64,000 bases of DNA from Mycobacterium sp. Aquia_213 (GCF_026625985.1 NZ_CP113116.1:1178001-1242000); one strand, 5' to 3'; positions 15,511 through 25,216 are shown, counted from the stretch's first letter. Numbers and translations are program-made. Notes: generated by a model not told the origin, from the letters alone.

Positions 15511-16974
15511 CTATTCGGATTCCGGCTGCGAAGCTTGCTGGGCGGCCTTGTCCGCGGCTTCCGCGGCGGCGCTGCCTGGACGTTTCCGTTGCACCCAGTT
15601 CTCGATGTTGCGTTGCGGGCCCGCGGAAACCGCCAGCGCCCCCGGCGGCACGTCGTCACGCAACACGGTGCCCGCCCCGGTGTAGGCCCCGTCACCGACG
15701 GTCACCGGTGCCACGAACATGGTGTCCGAACCGGTGCGGACATGCGAGCCGACGGTGGTGCGCCGCTTGGTCGTGCCGTCGTAGTTGACGAACACGCTGG
15801 ACGCGCCGATGTTGCTGTGCTCGCCGATGTCGGCGTCGCCGACGTAGGTCAGATGCGGCACCTTGGTGCCGGTCCCGATGTTGGAGTTCTTGACCTCGAC
15901 GAACGCACCCAGCTTGCCGTCGGCTCCCAGCACCGTGCCGGGCCGCAGGTAGGTGTACGGGCCGACCGTGGCGCCGCTACCGATCGCCGCCGACTCGCCG
16001 TGCGTCCGGATCACGGAGGCGCCGTCGGCGACGGTGACGTCGGCGAGTGTGGTGTCCGGTCCGACGACGCAGCCGCCGCCGATCTGGGTGCGGCCGAGCA
16101 GCTGGGTACCCGGGTGCACGACGGTGTCGCGACCGATCGTCACGTCGACGTCGATCCAGGTGGTGGCCGGATCGATCACGGTTACCCCGGCCATCTGGTG
16201 GGCGGCGACGATGCGGCGGTTGAGTTCGGCGCCGAGCTGGGCGAGCTGGACGCGGTTGTTCACGCCGGCCACCAGCGCGCTGTCGTCGACGTGCCGGGCA
16301 TGCACGGGCCGGCCGTCGCCGCGCAGGATGGCGATGACGTCGGTGAGGTAGAGCTCCTGCTGGGCGTTGTTGGAGCTCAGCCGGCCCAGCGCCGACCGCA
16401 AAGCGGTGACGTCGAAGGCGTAGACGCCGGCATTGACCTCGCCGATCTTGCGCTGCGAGGCGGTCGCGTCGGCTTCCTCGACGATCGCCATCACTTCGTC
16501 GTCCTGGGTGCGCAGGATGCGGCCGTAGCCGAAGGGATCGTGCAGCGTGGTGGTCAGCACCGTCGCCGCGGCCGACATCGCGTTGTGCGTCGCGATCAGG
16601 TCGGCGAGAGTGTCGGAATCCAGCAGCGGGGTGTCGCCCGAGGTGATCACGACGACGCCGGCGTAGTCCTCCGGCAGCGCGGACAGGCCGCAGAGTGCGG
16701 CATGGCCGGTGCCGCGGGGACGGTCCTGCAGGGCGACGTCGATGGGACGGCCGAGAGTGTCGGCGAGGTCGGCGACGATCGGCGCGATGCGCTCGTGCTC
16801 ATGGCCCAGCACCACGACCAGACGCTGTGGTGCCACCTTGGTGATCGCGTGCAGCGAATGCGACAACATGCTGCGGCCGGCCAGGGTGTGCAGCACCTTC
16901 GGGGTGTCCGAGCGCATCCGGGTGCCGGGCCCGGCCGCTAACACCAGGACCGCAGTGTCACCGCCAAACGACAT
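15511..16974 (-). CDS. glmU: Bifunctional UDP-N-acetylglucosamine pyrophosphorylase / glucosamine-1-phosphate acetyltransferase
   Basis: GlmU acetylates GlcN-1-P and uridylates GlcNAc-1-P to give UDP-GlcNAc for peptidoglycan and arabinogalactan linker synthesis. The N-terminal uridyltransferase has VLVLAAGPGTRMRSDTPKVL at residues 9-28 and GDTPLL near 113. The C-terminal left-handed beta-helix has hexapeptide repeats, YVGDADIGEHSNIGA and FVNYDGTTKRRT. The 487-residue length and C-terminal Ala/Glu-rich tail are typical of mycobacteria. Classic uridyltransferases have GTRMxS at the P-loop, and this is conserved. Confidence 0.97.
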   Translation of the reverse strand: MSFGGDTAVLVLAAGPGTRMRSDTPKVLHTLAGRSMLSHSLHAITKVAPQRLVVVLGHEHERIAPIVADLADTLGRPIDVALQDRPRGTGHAALCGLSALPEDYAGVVVITSGDTPLLDSDTLADLIATHNAMSAAATVLTTTLHDPFGYGRILRTQDDEVMAIVEEADATASQRKIGEVNAGVYAFDVTALRSALGRLSSNNAQQELYLTDVIAILRGDGRPVHARHVDDSALVAGVNNRVQLAQLGAELNRRIVAAHQMAGVTVIDPATTWIDVDVTIGRDTVVHPGTQLLGRTQIGGGCVVGPDTTLADVTVADGASVIRTHGESAAIGSGATVGPYTYLRPGTVLGADGKLGAFVEVKNSNIGTGTKVPHLTYVGDADIGEHSNIGASSVFVNYDGTTKRRTTVGSHVRTGSDTMFVAPVTVGDGAYTGAGTVLRDDVPPGALAVSAGPQRNIENWVQRKRPGSAAAEAADKAAQQASQPESE

Positions 16975-17105
16975 CGACTCTCCTCGTGCTGTATCCCACG
17001 CGAGGCGGAACGCCGAAGCGCCGCCACGTCGTCAAGACTGTCATTTCACCTGCACCGGTGGCAAAAATCCTCTACCCCGTGCCCTGGTAAGACAAGCAAC
17101 CGAAG

Positions 17106-17177
17106 CTCCGTCGCCAGGACTCGAACCTGAACTATCTGAACCAAAATCAGAGGTGCTGCCGATTACACCACGACGGA
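17106..17177 (-). tRNA. tRNA-Gln (anticodon TTG)
   Basis: On the minus strand the 72-base cloverleaf starts TCCGTCGTGGTGTAATCGG. The anticodon loop is CTGATTTTGGTTCAG with anticodon TTG, and the T arm is AGGTTCGAGTCCT. The acceptor stem TCCGTCG pairs with CGACGGA, with discriminator G. CCA is not encoded. Location between glmU and a TetR gene matches M. tuberculosis. Confidence 0.95.
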
Positions 17178-17306
17178 CTGCAGATCTCGGCCGACGGCGG
17201 CTAACCGCCAACCGCGCCACCAAGACTTTAGACGGTGCGGAAGTCATTAGCGGCCCGCAGGGAAACCCGGGCAATTTCACCAGGCCAAACCGATACCCTG
17301 GTTGAC

Positions 17307-17942
17307 GTGGCAGCCCCGGATAAAGAAGTCCGCGCGCCGCGCGCCCGGATGACCGGCAGCGAGCGCCGACACCAGCTGATCGGCATCGCGCGCTCGCTAT
17401 TCGCCGAACGCGGCTACGAGGGCGCCTCGATCGAGGAGATCGCGCAGCGGGCCAACGTGTCCAAGCCGGTCGTCTACGAGCATTTCGGCGGCAAGGAGGG
17501 CCTGTACGCCGTCGTCGTCGACCGCGAGATGTCGGCGCTGCTGGACGGCATCACCTCGTCGCTGACCAACAACCGGTCCCGGGTGCGGGTCGAGCGCGTC
17601 GCGCTGGCATTGCTCACCTACGTCGAGGAACGCACCGACGGCTTCCGGATCATGATCCGCGACTCGCCGGCCTCGATCAGCGCCGGCACGTATTCCAGCC
17701 TGCTCAACGACGCCGTCAGCCAGGTCAGTTCGATCCTGGCCGGCGACTTCGCCCGCCGCGGCCTGGATCCGGACCTGGCGCCGCTGTACGCCCAGGCGTT
17801 GGTGGGCTCGGTGTCGATGACCGCGCAGTGGTGGCTCGACACCCGGGAGCCCAAGAAGGAGGTCGTGGCCGCGCACCTGGTCAACCTGATGTGGAACGGC
17901 CTGACTCATCTGGAATCCGACCCCCGACTGCAAGACGAATAG
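17307..17942 (+). CDS. TetR family transcriptional regulator (Rv1019-like)
   Basis: From GTG 17307 the protein has 211 residues. The TetR DNA-binding domain covers about residues 15-65 (RRHQLIGIARSLFAERGYEG, then NVSKPVVYEHFGGKEGLY). The remainder is a helical ligand domain with ERTDGFRIMIRDSPAS. A GATACCCT-like -10 sits about 10 bases upstream of the GTG, so the transcript may be leaderless; ATG 17349 (MTGSERRHQ) is an alternative. It is the positional equivalent of Rv1019, described in M. tuberculosis as an autoregulated TetR repressor. Here a lysA-like gene lies between it and mfd, on the opposite strand. Confidence 0.88.
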   Translation: MAAPDKEVRAPRARMTGSERRHQLIGIARSLFAERGYEGASIEEIAQRANVSKPVVYEHFGGKEGLYAVVVDREMSALLDGITSSLTNNRSRVRVERVALALLTYVEERTDGFRIMIRDSPASISAGTYSSLLNDAVSQVSSILAGDFARRGLDPDLAPLYAQALVGSVSMTAQWWLDTREPKKEVVAAHLVNLMWNGLTHLESDPRLQDE

Positions 17943-17955
17943 GCCCCGAGGGGCC
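17942..17955. terminator. Compact bidirectional hairpin between convergent genes
   Basis: GGCCCCGAGGGGCC overlaps the stop of the TetR gene and lies 5 bases before the lysA-like stop. It folds into a 5-6 bp GC stem with a minimal loop. There is no T-tract, as is common in mycobacteria. Confidence 0.5.
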
Positions 17956-17959
17956 GAAT

Positions 17960-19300
17960 TCAACCGCAGTCGCGCGACAGCAGGTCGGCGACCGTCTCCC
18001 GGCGAATCAGTTGGCGGACCCGTCCGTCCTTGACGGCCACCAGCGGCGGCCGGCACACCATGTTGTAGTTCGACGCCATGCTGTGGTGATAGGAGCCGGT
18101 GCACGCCACGGCCAGCAGGTCGCCGGGATGCAGGTCCACCGGCAGCTCGATATCGCGGGCGATCTCGTCGCCCGCCTCACAGTGCCGGCCGGCGACCGTG
18201 ACCCGCTGCTTGGGCCCCACGGAATGACGGTTGGCCAACGTGACCGTGTACTGCGCGCCGTACAACGACACCCGCGGGTTGTCGCTCATCCCGCCGTCGA
18301 CCGCGACGAAGGTGCGCCCACCCGGCTGCGTCTTGACCGAGCAGACGCGATATAGCGTCACGCCGGCCCGGCCGCTGATGGCGCGACCGGGTTCCACCAC
18401 CAGGGTCGGCCGCGGGAAGTGCTCGGCGGCGCAGGCCTCGTCCAGCGCGTCTTCGATGACGACGGCCAGGTCATCGATGTTGAGTTCGCGATCGCTCGGG
18501 ATATAGGGGATGGCGTGGCCACCGCCGATGTTCAGCTCGGTGAGGATGACGCCGTGCCGGGCGCGGATATCGGCCATCGCGGCGATCATCCGGTGGATGG
18601 CCTCGCCGTACAGGGCGGGGTCGGTGACCTGCGAGCCGATATGGCAGTGCAGCCCGACCAGGTCGAGGATCGGGTGCGCCAGCACCCGCTTCACCGCCTC
18701 GGCGGCGTGGTCCTCGGCGAGGGTGAAGCCGAATTTCTGGTCGCTGATGCCGGTGGTGACCGCGCGGTGCCCGTGGATGTCGATGTCCGGGGTCACCCGG
18801 ATCAGCACCGGCTGGCTCTTGCGGGCGCATCCCGCCAAGTAGGCGATCTCGATGCAGGAATCCAGCACGATGCGACCGACCCCGGCGTTAACCGCGTCCT
18901 GCAACTCGTCGGGTGATTTCGCGTTGCCGTGCATGATGATCCGGGCCGGGTCCACACCGCCGGCCAACGCGACGGCCAGCTCACCGGCCGAGCAGACGTC
19001 GACGCCCAGGCCTTCTTCGCGGGCCCAGCGTGCCACCGCCGTTGTCAGCAGCGACTTACCGGCGTAGACGATCTCGACGCCGCGCAACACCTTGCGGTAG
19101 CGACGGGCACGGTAGCGGAAGTCGGTTTCGTCGATGACGTAGGTGGGGGTGTGGAACTCGTCGGCGATGTCCGACAGGGGAATGTCGCCGATGCAGAGCC
19201 GGCCTTCCTCGTCGGAATGTGTAGTGACAGGCCAGATCGCGGGATCCAGCCGTCGGGGTGCCGCCCGACCAATGGAGGGCAGCATGTCAAGCAATGTCAT
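17960..19300 (-). CDS. Diaminopimelate decarboxylase-like protein (second lysA)
   Basis: Fold-type III PLP enzymes of this family decarboxylate meso-diaminopimelate to lysine. The 446-residue protein carries the PLP-lysine motif VYAGKSLL (Lys near residue 82), VDVCSAGELAVAL, the phosphate-binding LNIGGGHAIPYIPS, the substrate motif VVEPGRAISG, and the catalytic-Cys motif HCEAGDEI. It lies between Rv1019-like and mfd, where M. tuberculosis has no such gene, and differs clearly from the canonical LysA (Rv1293) sequence as I remember it. It is therefore probably a paralogue (lysA2). Its substrate could be DAP or a related D-amino acid or polyamine precursor. No lysine-pathway neighbours are present. 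Confidence 0.85.
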   Translation of the reverse strand: MTLLDMLPSIGRAAPRRLDPAIWPVTTHSDEEGRLCIGDIPLSDIADEFHTPTYVIDETDFRYRARRYRKVLRGVEIVYAGKSLLTTAVARWAREEGLGVDVCSAGELAVALAGGVDPARIIMHGNAKSPDELQDAVNAGVGRIVLDSCIEIAYLAGCARKSQPVLIRVTPDIDIHGHRAVTTGISDQKFGFTLAEDHAAEAVKRVLAHPILDLVGLHCHIGSQVTDPALYGEAIHRMIAAMADIRARHGVILTELNIGGGHAIPYIPSDRELNIDDLAVVIEDALDEACAAEHFPRPTLVVEPGRAISGRAGVTLYRVCSVKTQPGGRTFVAVDGGMSDNPRVSLYGAQYTVTLANRHSVGPKQRVTVAGRHCEAGDEIARDIELPVDLHPGDLLAVACTGSYHHSMASNYNMVCRPPLVAVKDGRVRQLIRRETVADLLSRDCG

Positions 19301-19407
19301 GACTTCAAAGTGCGCCCGGCCAGCACCGGATGGCGCGATCCTTACGATCCTTTGACGGCCCCAGGGGCAAAATTGACGATGTTCGGCGCACCTAGAATGG
19401 GTGCATC

Positions 19408-22400
19408 ATGACCGCACCGGGGCCTGCTCGCCCAGAAACCCCGATCGCGGGGCTCGTTGATCTAGCGCTGACGGCGCCCACCTTCCAGCAGCTCGTCGAG
19501 AACGCGTCTGCTCGGCCCGCCGAAATGAACCTGGTTGGCCCGGCCGGCGCCCGCTTGTTCGTGGCCAGCGCGCTGGCGCAGCAGGGTTCCCTGCTGGTGG
19601 TCACCGCCACCGGGCGCGAAGCCGACGACCTCGCCGCCGAACTGCGCGGCGTCTTCGGCACTGCGGTGGCCGTCTTCCCGTCCTGGGAGACGCTGCCGCA
19701 TGAGCGGCTCTCGCCCGGCGTCGACACGGTGGGCACTCGCCTGATGGTGCTGCGCCGGCTGGCGTACCCCGACGACACCCGGCTGGGCCCGCCGCTACGG
19801 GTAGTGGTGACCGCGGCGCGCTCGCTGCTGCAGCCAATGGCCCCGCGGCTGGGCCATCAGGAGCCGGTCACCCTGCGCGCCGGTCAGGAGATCGGCTTCG
19901 AGGAAGTGATCGCCCGGCTGGTCGCGCTGGCCTACACCCGGGTCGACATGGTCGGCAGGCGCGGCGAATTCGCCGTGCGCGGCGGCATTCTCGACGTCTT
20001 CGCGCCCACCGCCGAACACCCGGTGCGCATCGAGTTCTGGGGCGACGAGGTCAGCGAGATGCGGATGTTCTCGGTCGCCGATCAGCGCTCGATCCCCGAG
20101 GTCGAGATCGAGACGCTCGTCGCAGTCGCCTGCCGCGAATTGCTGCTGACCGACGACGTGCGGGCTCGCGCCGCCGAGTTGGTCGCACAACACCCGACCG
20201 GCGAGAACGCGATCACCGGCAGCGTCTCCGAGATGCTGGCCAAGCTGGCCGAAGGCATCCCGGTCGACGGGATGGAGGCGCTGCTTCCCGTCCTGAAGCC
20301 CGACGACCACGCGCTGCTGGTCGAACAGCTGGCCGAGGGGACGCCGGTGTTGTTGTGTGACCCGGAAAAGGTGCGGACCAGGGCCGCCGATCTGATCAAG
20401 ACCGGCCGTGAATTCCTGGAGGCGTCCTGGTCGGTGGCCGCGATGGGGACTGACGCTCCCGTCGATGTCGAGCAGCTGGGCGGGTCGGGCTTCGCGGAGT
20501 TGGACGACGTACAGGCCGCCGCGGACCGGTCCGGGCATCCGTGGTGGACGCTGAGCCAGCTGTCCGACGAGGCGGCGGTGGAGCTGGACGTCCGGGCGGC
20601 GCCGTCGGCGCGTGGACATCAGCACGACATCGAGGGCATCTTCGCGATGCTGCGCGCCCACGTCTTGACCGGCGGATACGGCGTGATCGTCGCGCCGGGC
20701 ACCGGCACCGCACACCGTGTCGTGGAGCGGCTGGCCGAATCCGACACCCCGGCCGCGATGCTGGAATGCGGCGCGGCGCCCAAGCCCGGCGTTGTCGGGG
20801 TGCTCAAGGGTCCGCTGCATGGCGGCGTGGTCATACCGGGCGCCAACCTGGTCGTCATCACCGAAGCCGACCTGACCGGCAGCCGGGCCACTGCCGTCGA
20901 CGGTAAGCGCCTGGCGGCCAAGCGGCGCAACACCGTCGACCCGCTGGCGCTGACCGCGGACGACCTGGTGGTGCACGACCAGCACGGCATCGGGCGGTTC
21001 GTGGAGATGGTCGAGCGCACCGTCGGCGGCGCCCGGCGCGAATACCTGGTGCTGGAATACGCCTCGAGTAAGCGGGGGCAACAGGCCGACAAGCTGTACG
21101 TCCCGATGGACTCGCTCGACCAGCTGTCCCGGTATGTCGGCGGTCAAGCACCGGCGCTGAGCCGGCTGGGCGGCAGCGATTGGACCAACACCAAGACCAA
21201 GGCGCGGCGCGCCGTGCGTGAGATCGCCGGCGAGCTGGTGTCGCTGTACGCCAAGCGGCAGGCCAGCGCGGGACACGCGTTCGCGCCGGACACCCCCTGG
21301 CAGGCCGAGATGGAAGACGCGTTCGGTTTCACCGAGACCGTCGACCAGCTGACCGCGATCACCGAGGTCAAGGCCGACATGGAAAAGCCGATCCCGATGG
21401 ACCGGGTGATCTGTGGCGACGTCGGCTACGGCAAGACCGAGATCGCGGTGCGGGCGGCGTTCAAGGCGGTGCAGGACGGCAAGCAGGTCGCCGTCCTGGT
21501 GCCCACCACGCTGCTGGCCGACCAGCATCTGCAGACGTTCACCGACCGGATGGCCGGCTTCCCGGTGACGGTCAAGGGGCTGTCCCGGTTCACCGACACG
21601 ACCGAGTCCCGCACCGTGATCGACGGCCTGGCCGACGGGTCGGTGGACGTCGTGATCGGCACGCACCGGCTGCTGCAGACCGGGGTGCGGTGGAAGGACC
21701 TGGGGCTGGTGGTGGTCGACGAGGAGCAGCGCTTCGGCGTCGAGCATAAGGAGCACATCAAGTCGCTGCGCACCCATGTCGACGTGCTGACCATGAGCGC
21801 CACGCCGATCCCGCGCACCCTGGAGATGAGCCTGGCCGGGATCCGCGAGATGTCGACGATCCTGACGCCGCCCGAGGAGCGCTATCCGGTGCTGACCTAC
21901 GTCGGCCCGCAGGAGGAAAAGCAGATCGCCGCCGCGCTGCGCCGTGAGCTGCTGCGCGACGGGCAGGCCTTCTATGTGCACAACCGGGTCAGCTCCATCG
22001 ACGCGACCGCTGCCCGGGTGCGCGAGCTGGTGCCCGAGGCGCGCGTCGTCGTCGCGCACGGGCAGATGCCCGAGGACCTGTTGGAACGCACCGTCGAGGG
22101 GTTCTGGAACCGCGAACACGACGTCCTGGTCTGCACCACGATCGTGGAGACCGGCCTGGACATCTCCAACGCGAACACCCTGATCGTGGAGCGCGCCGAC
22201 ACCTTCGGGCTCTCCCAGCTGCACCAGCTGCGGGGCCGGGTCGGCCGCAGCCGCGAACGGGGCTACGCCTACTTCCTCTATCCGCCGCAGGTGCCGCTGA
22301 CCGAGACGGCCTACGACCGGTTGGCGACCATCGCGCAGAACAACGAACTGGGCGCCGGCATGGCGGTCGCGCTGAAGGACCTCGAGATCCGCGGCGCCGG

Positions 22401-23061
22401 CAACGTGCTGGGTGTCGAGCAGTCCGGGCACGTCGCCGGGGTGGGCTTCGACCTGTACGTGAGGTTGGTGGGCGAGGCCGTCGAGGCGTACCGGGCCGCG
22501 GCCGATGGCCAAACCGTCCTCAGCCCCGAAGAGCCCAAGGATGTGCGCATCGACCTTCCGGTGGACGCACACCTGCCACCGGACTACATCGCCAGTGACC
22601 GGCTCCGGCTGGAGGGTTATCGGCGCCTGGCCGGCGCGGCCGACGACGCGGCCGTCGACGCCGTCGTGGAGGAGCTCACCGATCGCTACGGGGCGTTGCC
22701 CGAACCGGCCCTGCGACTGGTGGCCGTGGCGCGCTTGCGGCTGCTGTGCCGCGCCTTCGGCATCACCGAAGTATCGGCCCCATCTGCGGCGACGGTGCGG
22801 CTGTCGCCGGTCACGCTGCTAGATTCTGCCCAGGTGCGGCTCAAGCGGATGTACCCGGCCGCTAACTACCGCGCCACGACGTCCACGGTGCAGGTTCCGA
22901 TTCCGCGAGCCGGCGGCGTGGGCGCACCGCGGCTTCGCGATGTCGAGTTGGTGCAGATGGTGGCCAACTTGGTGACGGCCCTGCAAGGGAAACCGCAGCA
23001 AGAAATTGGTATAACGAGTGCACCCGCACCGACGTCGAGGGAGGAGCGGCAAGCGCGATGA
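19408..23061 (+). CDS. mfd: Transcription-repair coupling factor Mfd
   Basis: Mfd removes RNA polymerase stalled at lesions and recruits UvrA. The 1217-residue protein has the N-terminal UvrB-like module (FPSWETLPHERLSPG near residue 90), the CarD-like RNAP-interaction domain (LVVHDQHGIGRFVEM near 520), and a RecG-like SF2 translocase. The translocase shows Walker A GDVGYGKTE (about 670), box II VVVDEEQRFGVEHK (about 770), SATPIPRTL and QLRGRVGRS. The C-terminal TRCF domain is present. ATG 19408 follows a short leader. It overlaps mazG by 4 bases (ATGA), as in M. tuberculosis. Confidence 0.98.
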   Translation: MTAPGPARPETPIAGLVDLALTAPTFQQLVENASARPAEMNLVGPAGARLFVASALAQQGSLLVVTATGREADDLAAELRGVFGTAVAVFPSWETLPHERLSPGVDTVGTRLMVLRRLAYPDDTRLGPPLRVVVTAARSLLQPMAPRLGHQEPVTLRAGQEIGFEEVIARLVALAYTRVDMVGRRGEFAVRGGILDVFAPTAEHPVRIEFWGDEVSEMRMFSVADQRSIPEVEIETLVAVACRELLLTDDVRARAAELVAQHPTGENAITGSVSEMLAKLAEGIPVDGMEALLPVLKPDDHALLVEQLAEGTPVLLCDPEKVRTRAADLIKTGREFLEASWSVAAMGTDAPVDVEQLGGSGFAELDDVQAAADRSGHPWWTLSQLSDEAAVELDVRAAPSARGHQHDIEGIFAMLRAHVLTGGYGVIVAPGTGTAHRVVERLAESDTPAAMLECGAAPKPGVVGVLKGPLHGGVVIPGANLVVITEADLTGSRATAVDGKRLAAKRRNTVDPLALTADDLVVHDQHGIGRFVEMVERTVGGARREYLVLEYASSKRGQQADKLYVPMDSLDQLSRYVGGQAPALSRLGGSDWTNTKTKARRAVREIAGELVSLYAKRQASAGHAFAPDTPWQAEMEDAFGFTETVDQLTAITEVKADMEKPIPMDRVICGDVGYGKTEIAVRAAFKAVQDGKQVAVLVPTTLLADQHLQTFTDRMAGFPVTVKGLSRFTDTTESRTVIDGLADGSVDVVIGTHRLLQTGVRWKDLGLVVVDEEQRFGVEHKEHIKSLRTHVDVLTMSATPIPRTLEMSLAGIREMSTILTPPEERYPVLTYVGPQEEKQIAAALRRELLRDGQAFYVHNRVSSIDATAARVRELVPEARVVVAHGQMPEDLLERTVEGFWNREHDVLVCTTIVETGLDISNANTLIVERADTFGLSQLHQLRGRVGRSRERGYAYFLYPPQVPLTETAYDRLATIAQNNELGAGMAVALKDLEIRGAGNVLGVEQSGHVAGVGFDLYVRLVGEAVEAYRAAADGQTVLSPEEPKDVRIDLPVDAHLPPDYIASDRLRLEGYRRLAGAADDAAVDAVVEELTDRYGALPEPALRLVAVARLRLLCRAFGITEVSAPSAATVRLSPVTLLDSAQVRLKRMYPAANYRATTSTVQVPIPRAGGVGAPRLRDVELVQMVANLVTALQGKPQQEIGITSAPAPTSREERQAR

Positions 23062-24215
23062 TCGTCGTCTTGTTCGACCCGCGCCGTCCGTCGCTGGTGC
23101 CGCTGCAGGCGATCGAGTACCTCACCGGCGAGATTCAATACACCGAGGAGATGCCCGTCGCGGTGCCCTGGTCGCTGTCCTCCGCGCGCCCGGTCGACAC
23201 CGGGGACGACGCGCCGGTGTTGCTGTCGTCGGACCCCGACCACCCCGCGGTGACCGCGCGGTTGGCCGCGGGAGCCCGGTTGATCTCGGCGCCGGACACG
23301 CCGCGCGGTGAACGTCTGGTGGATGCCGTCGCGATGATGGACAAACTGCGCACCGCCGGACCGTGGGAAAGCGAGCAAACCCACGACTCGCTGCGCCGGT
23401 TCCTGCTCGAGGAGACCTACGAGCTGCTGGACGCGGTCCGCAGCGGCAATGCCGACCAGCTGTGCGAGGAACTCGGCGATGTGTTGCTGCAGGTCCTGTT
23501 CCACGCCCGGATCGCCGAGGAGGCGCGGCAATTCCCGTTCGACATCGACGACGTCGCCGCCACGCTGATGCGCAAGCTGGGCAATCGGGTGCCGGGAGTG
23601 CTTGCGGGCCAATCGATTTCGCTCGAAGAACAACTGGCTCAATGGGAAGAGCGTAAGGCTGCCGAGAAACCCCGCAATTCGGTGATGGATGACGTCCATA
23701 CCGGTCAGCCGGCGTTAGCGTTGGCGCAGAAGGTGATTCAGCGCGCGCACGCGGCCGGGCTGCCCACCGACCTGATCCCCGACGAGATCACCGTGATCTC
23801 CGTATTGGCCGACGTCGATGCGGAAAACTTCTTGCGCACAGCGGTTTTGGAGTTCGTGGACACGGTCCGCGCGGTGGAGAGGTCGATAGCCGCCACACGC
23901 CGCGGGGACAGCGTGCCGGAAGAACTCGACGTGGCTCCGCTGGGCGAGGTCACCGAGGGGGAGTGGCGCGAGCACTGGCCATCCGACGTGGCCGACGACG
24001 TCGAGCCGGGGGAATCCGACGATTCCGGTGCGGCGGACGCGGTCGCCGAGGACGCCGACGCCGAGGACTCCGAAGACAACTCGGAAGACGATTCGGACGA
24101 CGACGAGTCCGACGATGACGAGTCCGACGACGATGAACCCGAGGACGTCGGTGCGGCCGGCAAGGAGTCCAAGAGGTCCGGCAAAAACTCCAAGCGGGAT
24201 CGAGACCGAGGCTGA
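23058..24215 (+). CDS. mazG: Nucleoside triphosphate pyrophosphohydrolase MazG with acidic C-terminal tail
   Basis: MazG hydrolyses (d)NTPs, including oxidised nucleotides, to monophosphates and protects DNA under oxidative stress. The catalytic core, about residues 90-200, has the metal-binding EETYELLDAV and EELGDVLLQVLFHARIAEE. A second half carrying VLADVDAENFLRTAV extends to about residue 300. From about residue 315 to 385 there is a highly acidic, repetitive Asp/Glu/Ser tail (repeated SDDDE), then a basic KRSGKNSKRDRDRG terminus. The protein is about 60 residues longer than the M. tuberculosis enzyme. The start codon overlaps the mfd stop. Confidence 0.93.
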   Translation: MIVVLFDPRRPSLVPLQAIEYLTGEIQYTEEMPVAVPWSLSSARPVDTGDDAPVLLSSDPDHPAVTARLAAGARLISAPDTPRGERLVDAVAMMDKLRTAGPWESEQTHDSLRRFLLEETYELLDAVRSGNADQLCEELGDVLLQVLFHARIAEEARQFPFDIDDVAATLMRKLGNRVPGVLAGQSISLEEQLAQWEERKAAEKPRNSVMDDVHTGQPALALAQKVIQRAHAAGLPTDLIPDEITVISVLADVDAENFLRTAVLEFVDTVRAVERSIAATRRGDSVPEELDVAPLGEVTEGEWREHWPSDVADDVEPGESDDSGAADAVAEDADAEDSEDNSEDDSDDDESDDDESDDDEPEDVGAAGKESKRSGKNSKRDRDRG

Positions 24216-24481
24216 TCCCGATTTAGATCGCGCTCGCGGGTTTGCCGACCGGCGCTCGCCGCGATGTTTGCCGTTTTGCGTGGTCACGACAGGTAATGTG
24301 GCTCGTGAGTTGGTGAATCCCACTGGTCGGCATCGCTCGCGCTTTGCTAGCCACGGTAGGCAGCAGCTAATCGATACATTGGCTGAAACCGGGTGTGCCG
24401 GCTCGACGTAACCGGTCACGGCGAAAGGGCATGGGACGATAATCATTGGGTGACGTTGATGTAGGGGAAGTTGAGGGGAAC

Positions 24482-25216
24482 GTGGTGTCGCCGAGGCGTT
24501 GGGTGCGCGCGGCCGCCGTGATCGGCGCGACCGCGATGCTTCTGGCGTCCAGCTGCACCTGGCAGCTCAGTCTCTTCATCCCCGCGGGCGTGCCGCCGCC
24601 GTTCGGAGATCCCGTACCGGCGGTGAACACCCATGCCAGCGGTCGGCCCGCGGACCAGTTACGAGCCTGGGCGCTGCCACGCGCAGCGGCCCTGGAGATC
24701 CCGGTCATCGCATTGGAGGCCTACGCGTATGCCGCCCGAGTCGCCGAGGTGGAAAACCCGAAGTGCCATATCGCCTGGACCACGCTGGCGGGCATCGGCC
24801 AGGTCGAAAGCCACCACGGCACCTACCGGGGCTCGACGCTGGCGCCGAATGGGGATGTGAGCCCACCCATCCGGGGTGTGCAGCTGGACGGCAGCGGCGG
24901 CAACCTGCGCATCGTCGACGCCGCGCAAGACACCACCGACAGTCAGCCCGCGGTAGCGCGCGCGATGGGCCCGATGCAATTCATCCCGGAGACGTGGCGC
25001 TTGTACGGGGTCGACGCCCACAACGACGGTCGGCTGAGCCCGGACAACATCGACGACGCTGCCCTGGCGGCGGCGGGTTACTTGTGTTGGCGCGGAAAGG
25101 ATCTCGCGACGGCCCGGGGATGGGTCACCGCGCTGCGGGCCTACAACAACTCCGGCGTCTACGCGCGCGCCGTCCGCGACTGGGCGACCGCCTATGCGGC
25201 GGGTCACCCGCTGTAG
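24482..25216 (+). CDS. lpqU: Lipoprotein LpqU, lytic transglycosylase-like
   Basis: The 244-residue lipoprotein has a signal peptide ending in the lipobox LASSC near residue 25. A membrane-bound lytic-murein-transglycosylase-like (SLT) domain follows, with catalytic Glu in GIGQVESHHGTYRGS and the downstream AMGPMQFIPETW and RAYNNSGVYARAV motifs. It should cleave peptidoglycan glycan strands at the outer face of the membrane. GTG 24482 is preceded by GAGGGG; GTG 24485 is adjacent and equally possible. The 230 bases upstream contain no gene. It precedes eno, as in Rv1022-Rv1023. Confidence 0.93.
   Translation: MVSPRRWVRAAAVIGATAMLLASSCTWQLSLFIPAGVPPPFGDPVPAVNTHASGRPADQLRAWALPRAAALEIPVIALEAYAYAARVAEVENPKCHIAWTTLAGIGQVESHHGTYRGSTLAPNGDVSPPIRGVQLDGSGGNLRIVDAAQDTTDSQPAVARAMGPMQFIPETWRLYGVDAHNDGRLSPDNIDDAALAAAGYLCWRGKDLATARGWVTALRAYNNSGVYARAVRDWATAYAAGHPL

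Noticed and set aside
14629..16941. A 770-codon open frame antisense to prsA and glmU
   Set aside because: It covers two complete, well-conserved genes on the other strand and has low-complexity composition without motifs.
19795..22572. A very long open frame (over 900 codons) antisense to mfd
   Set aside because: Its translation is rich in Arg, His, Gly and Asp, with no domain. It mirrors GC-rich codon bias of mfd, and antisense frames of this kind are expected in high-GC genomes.
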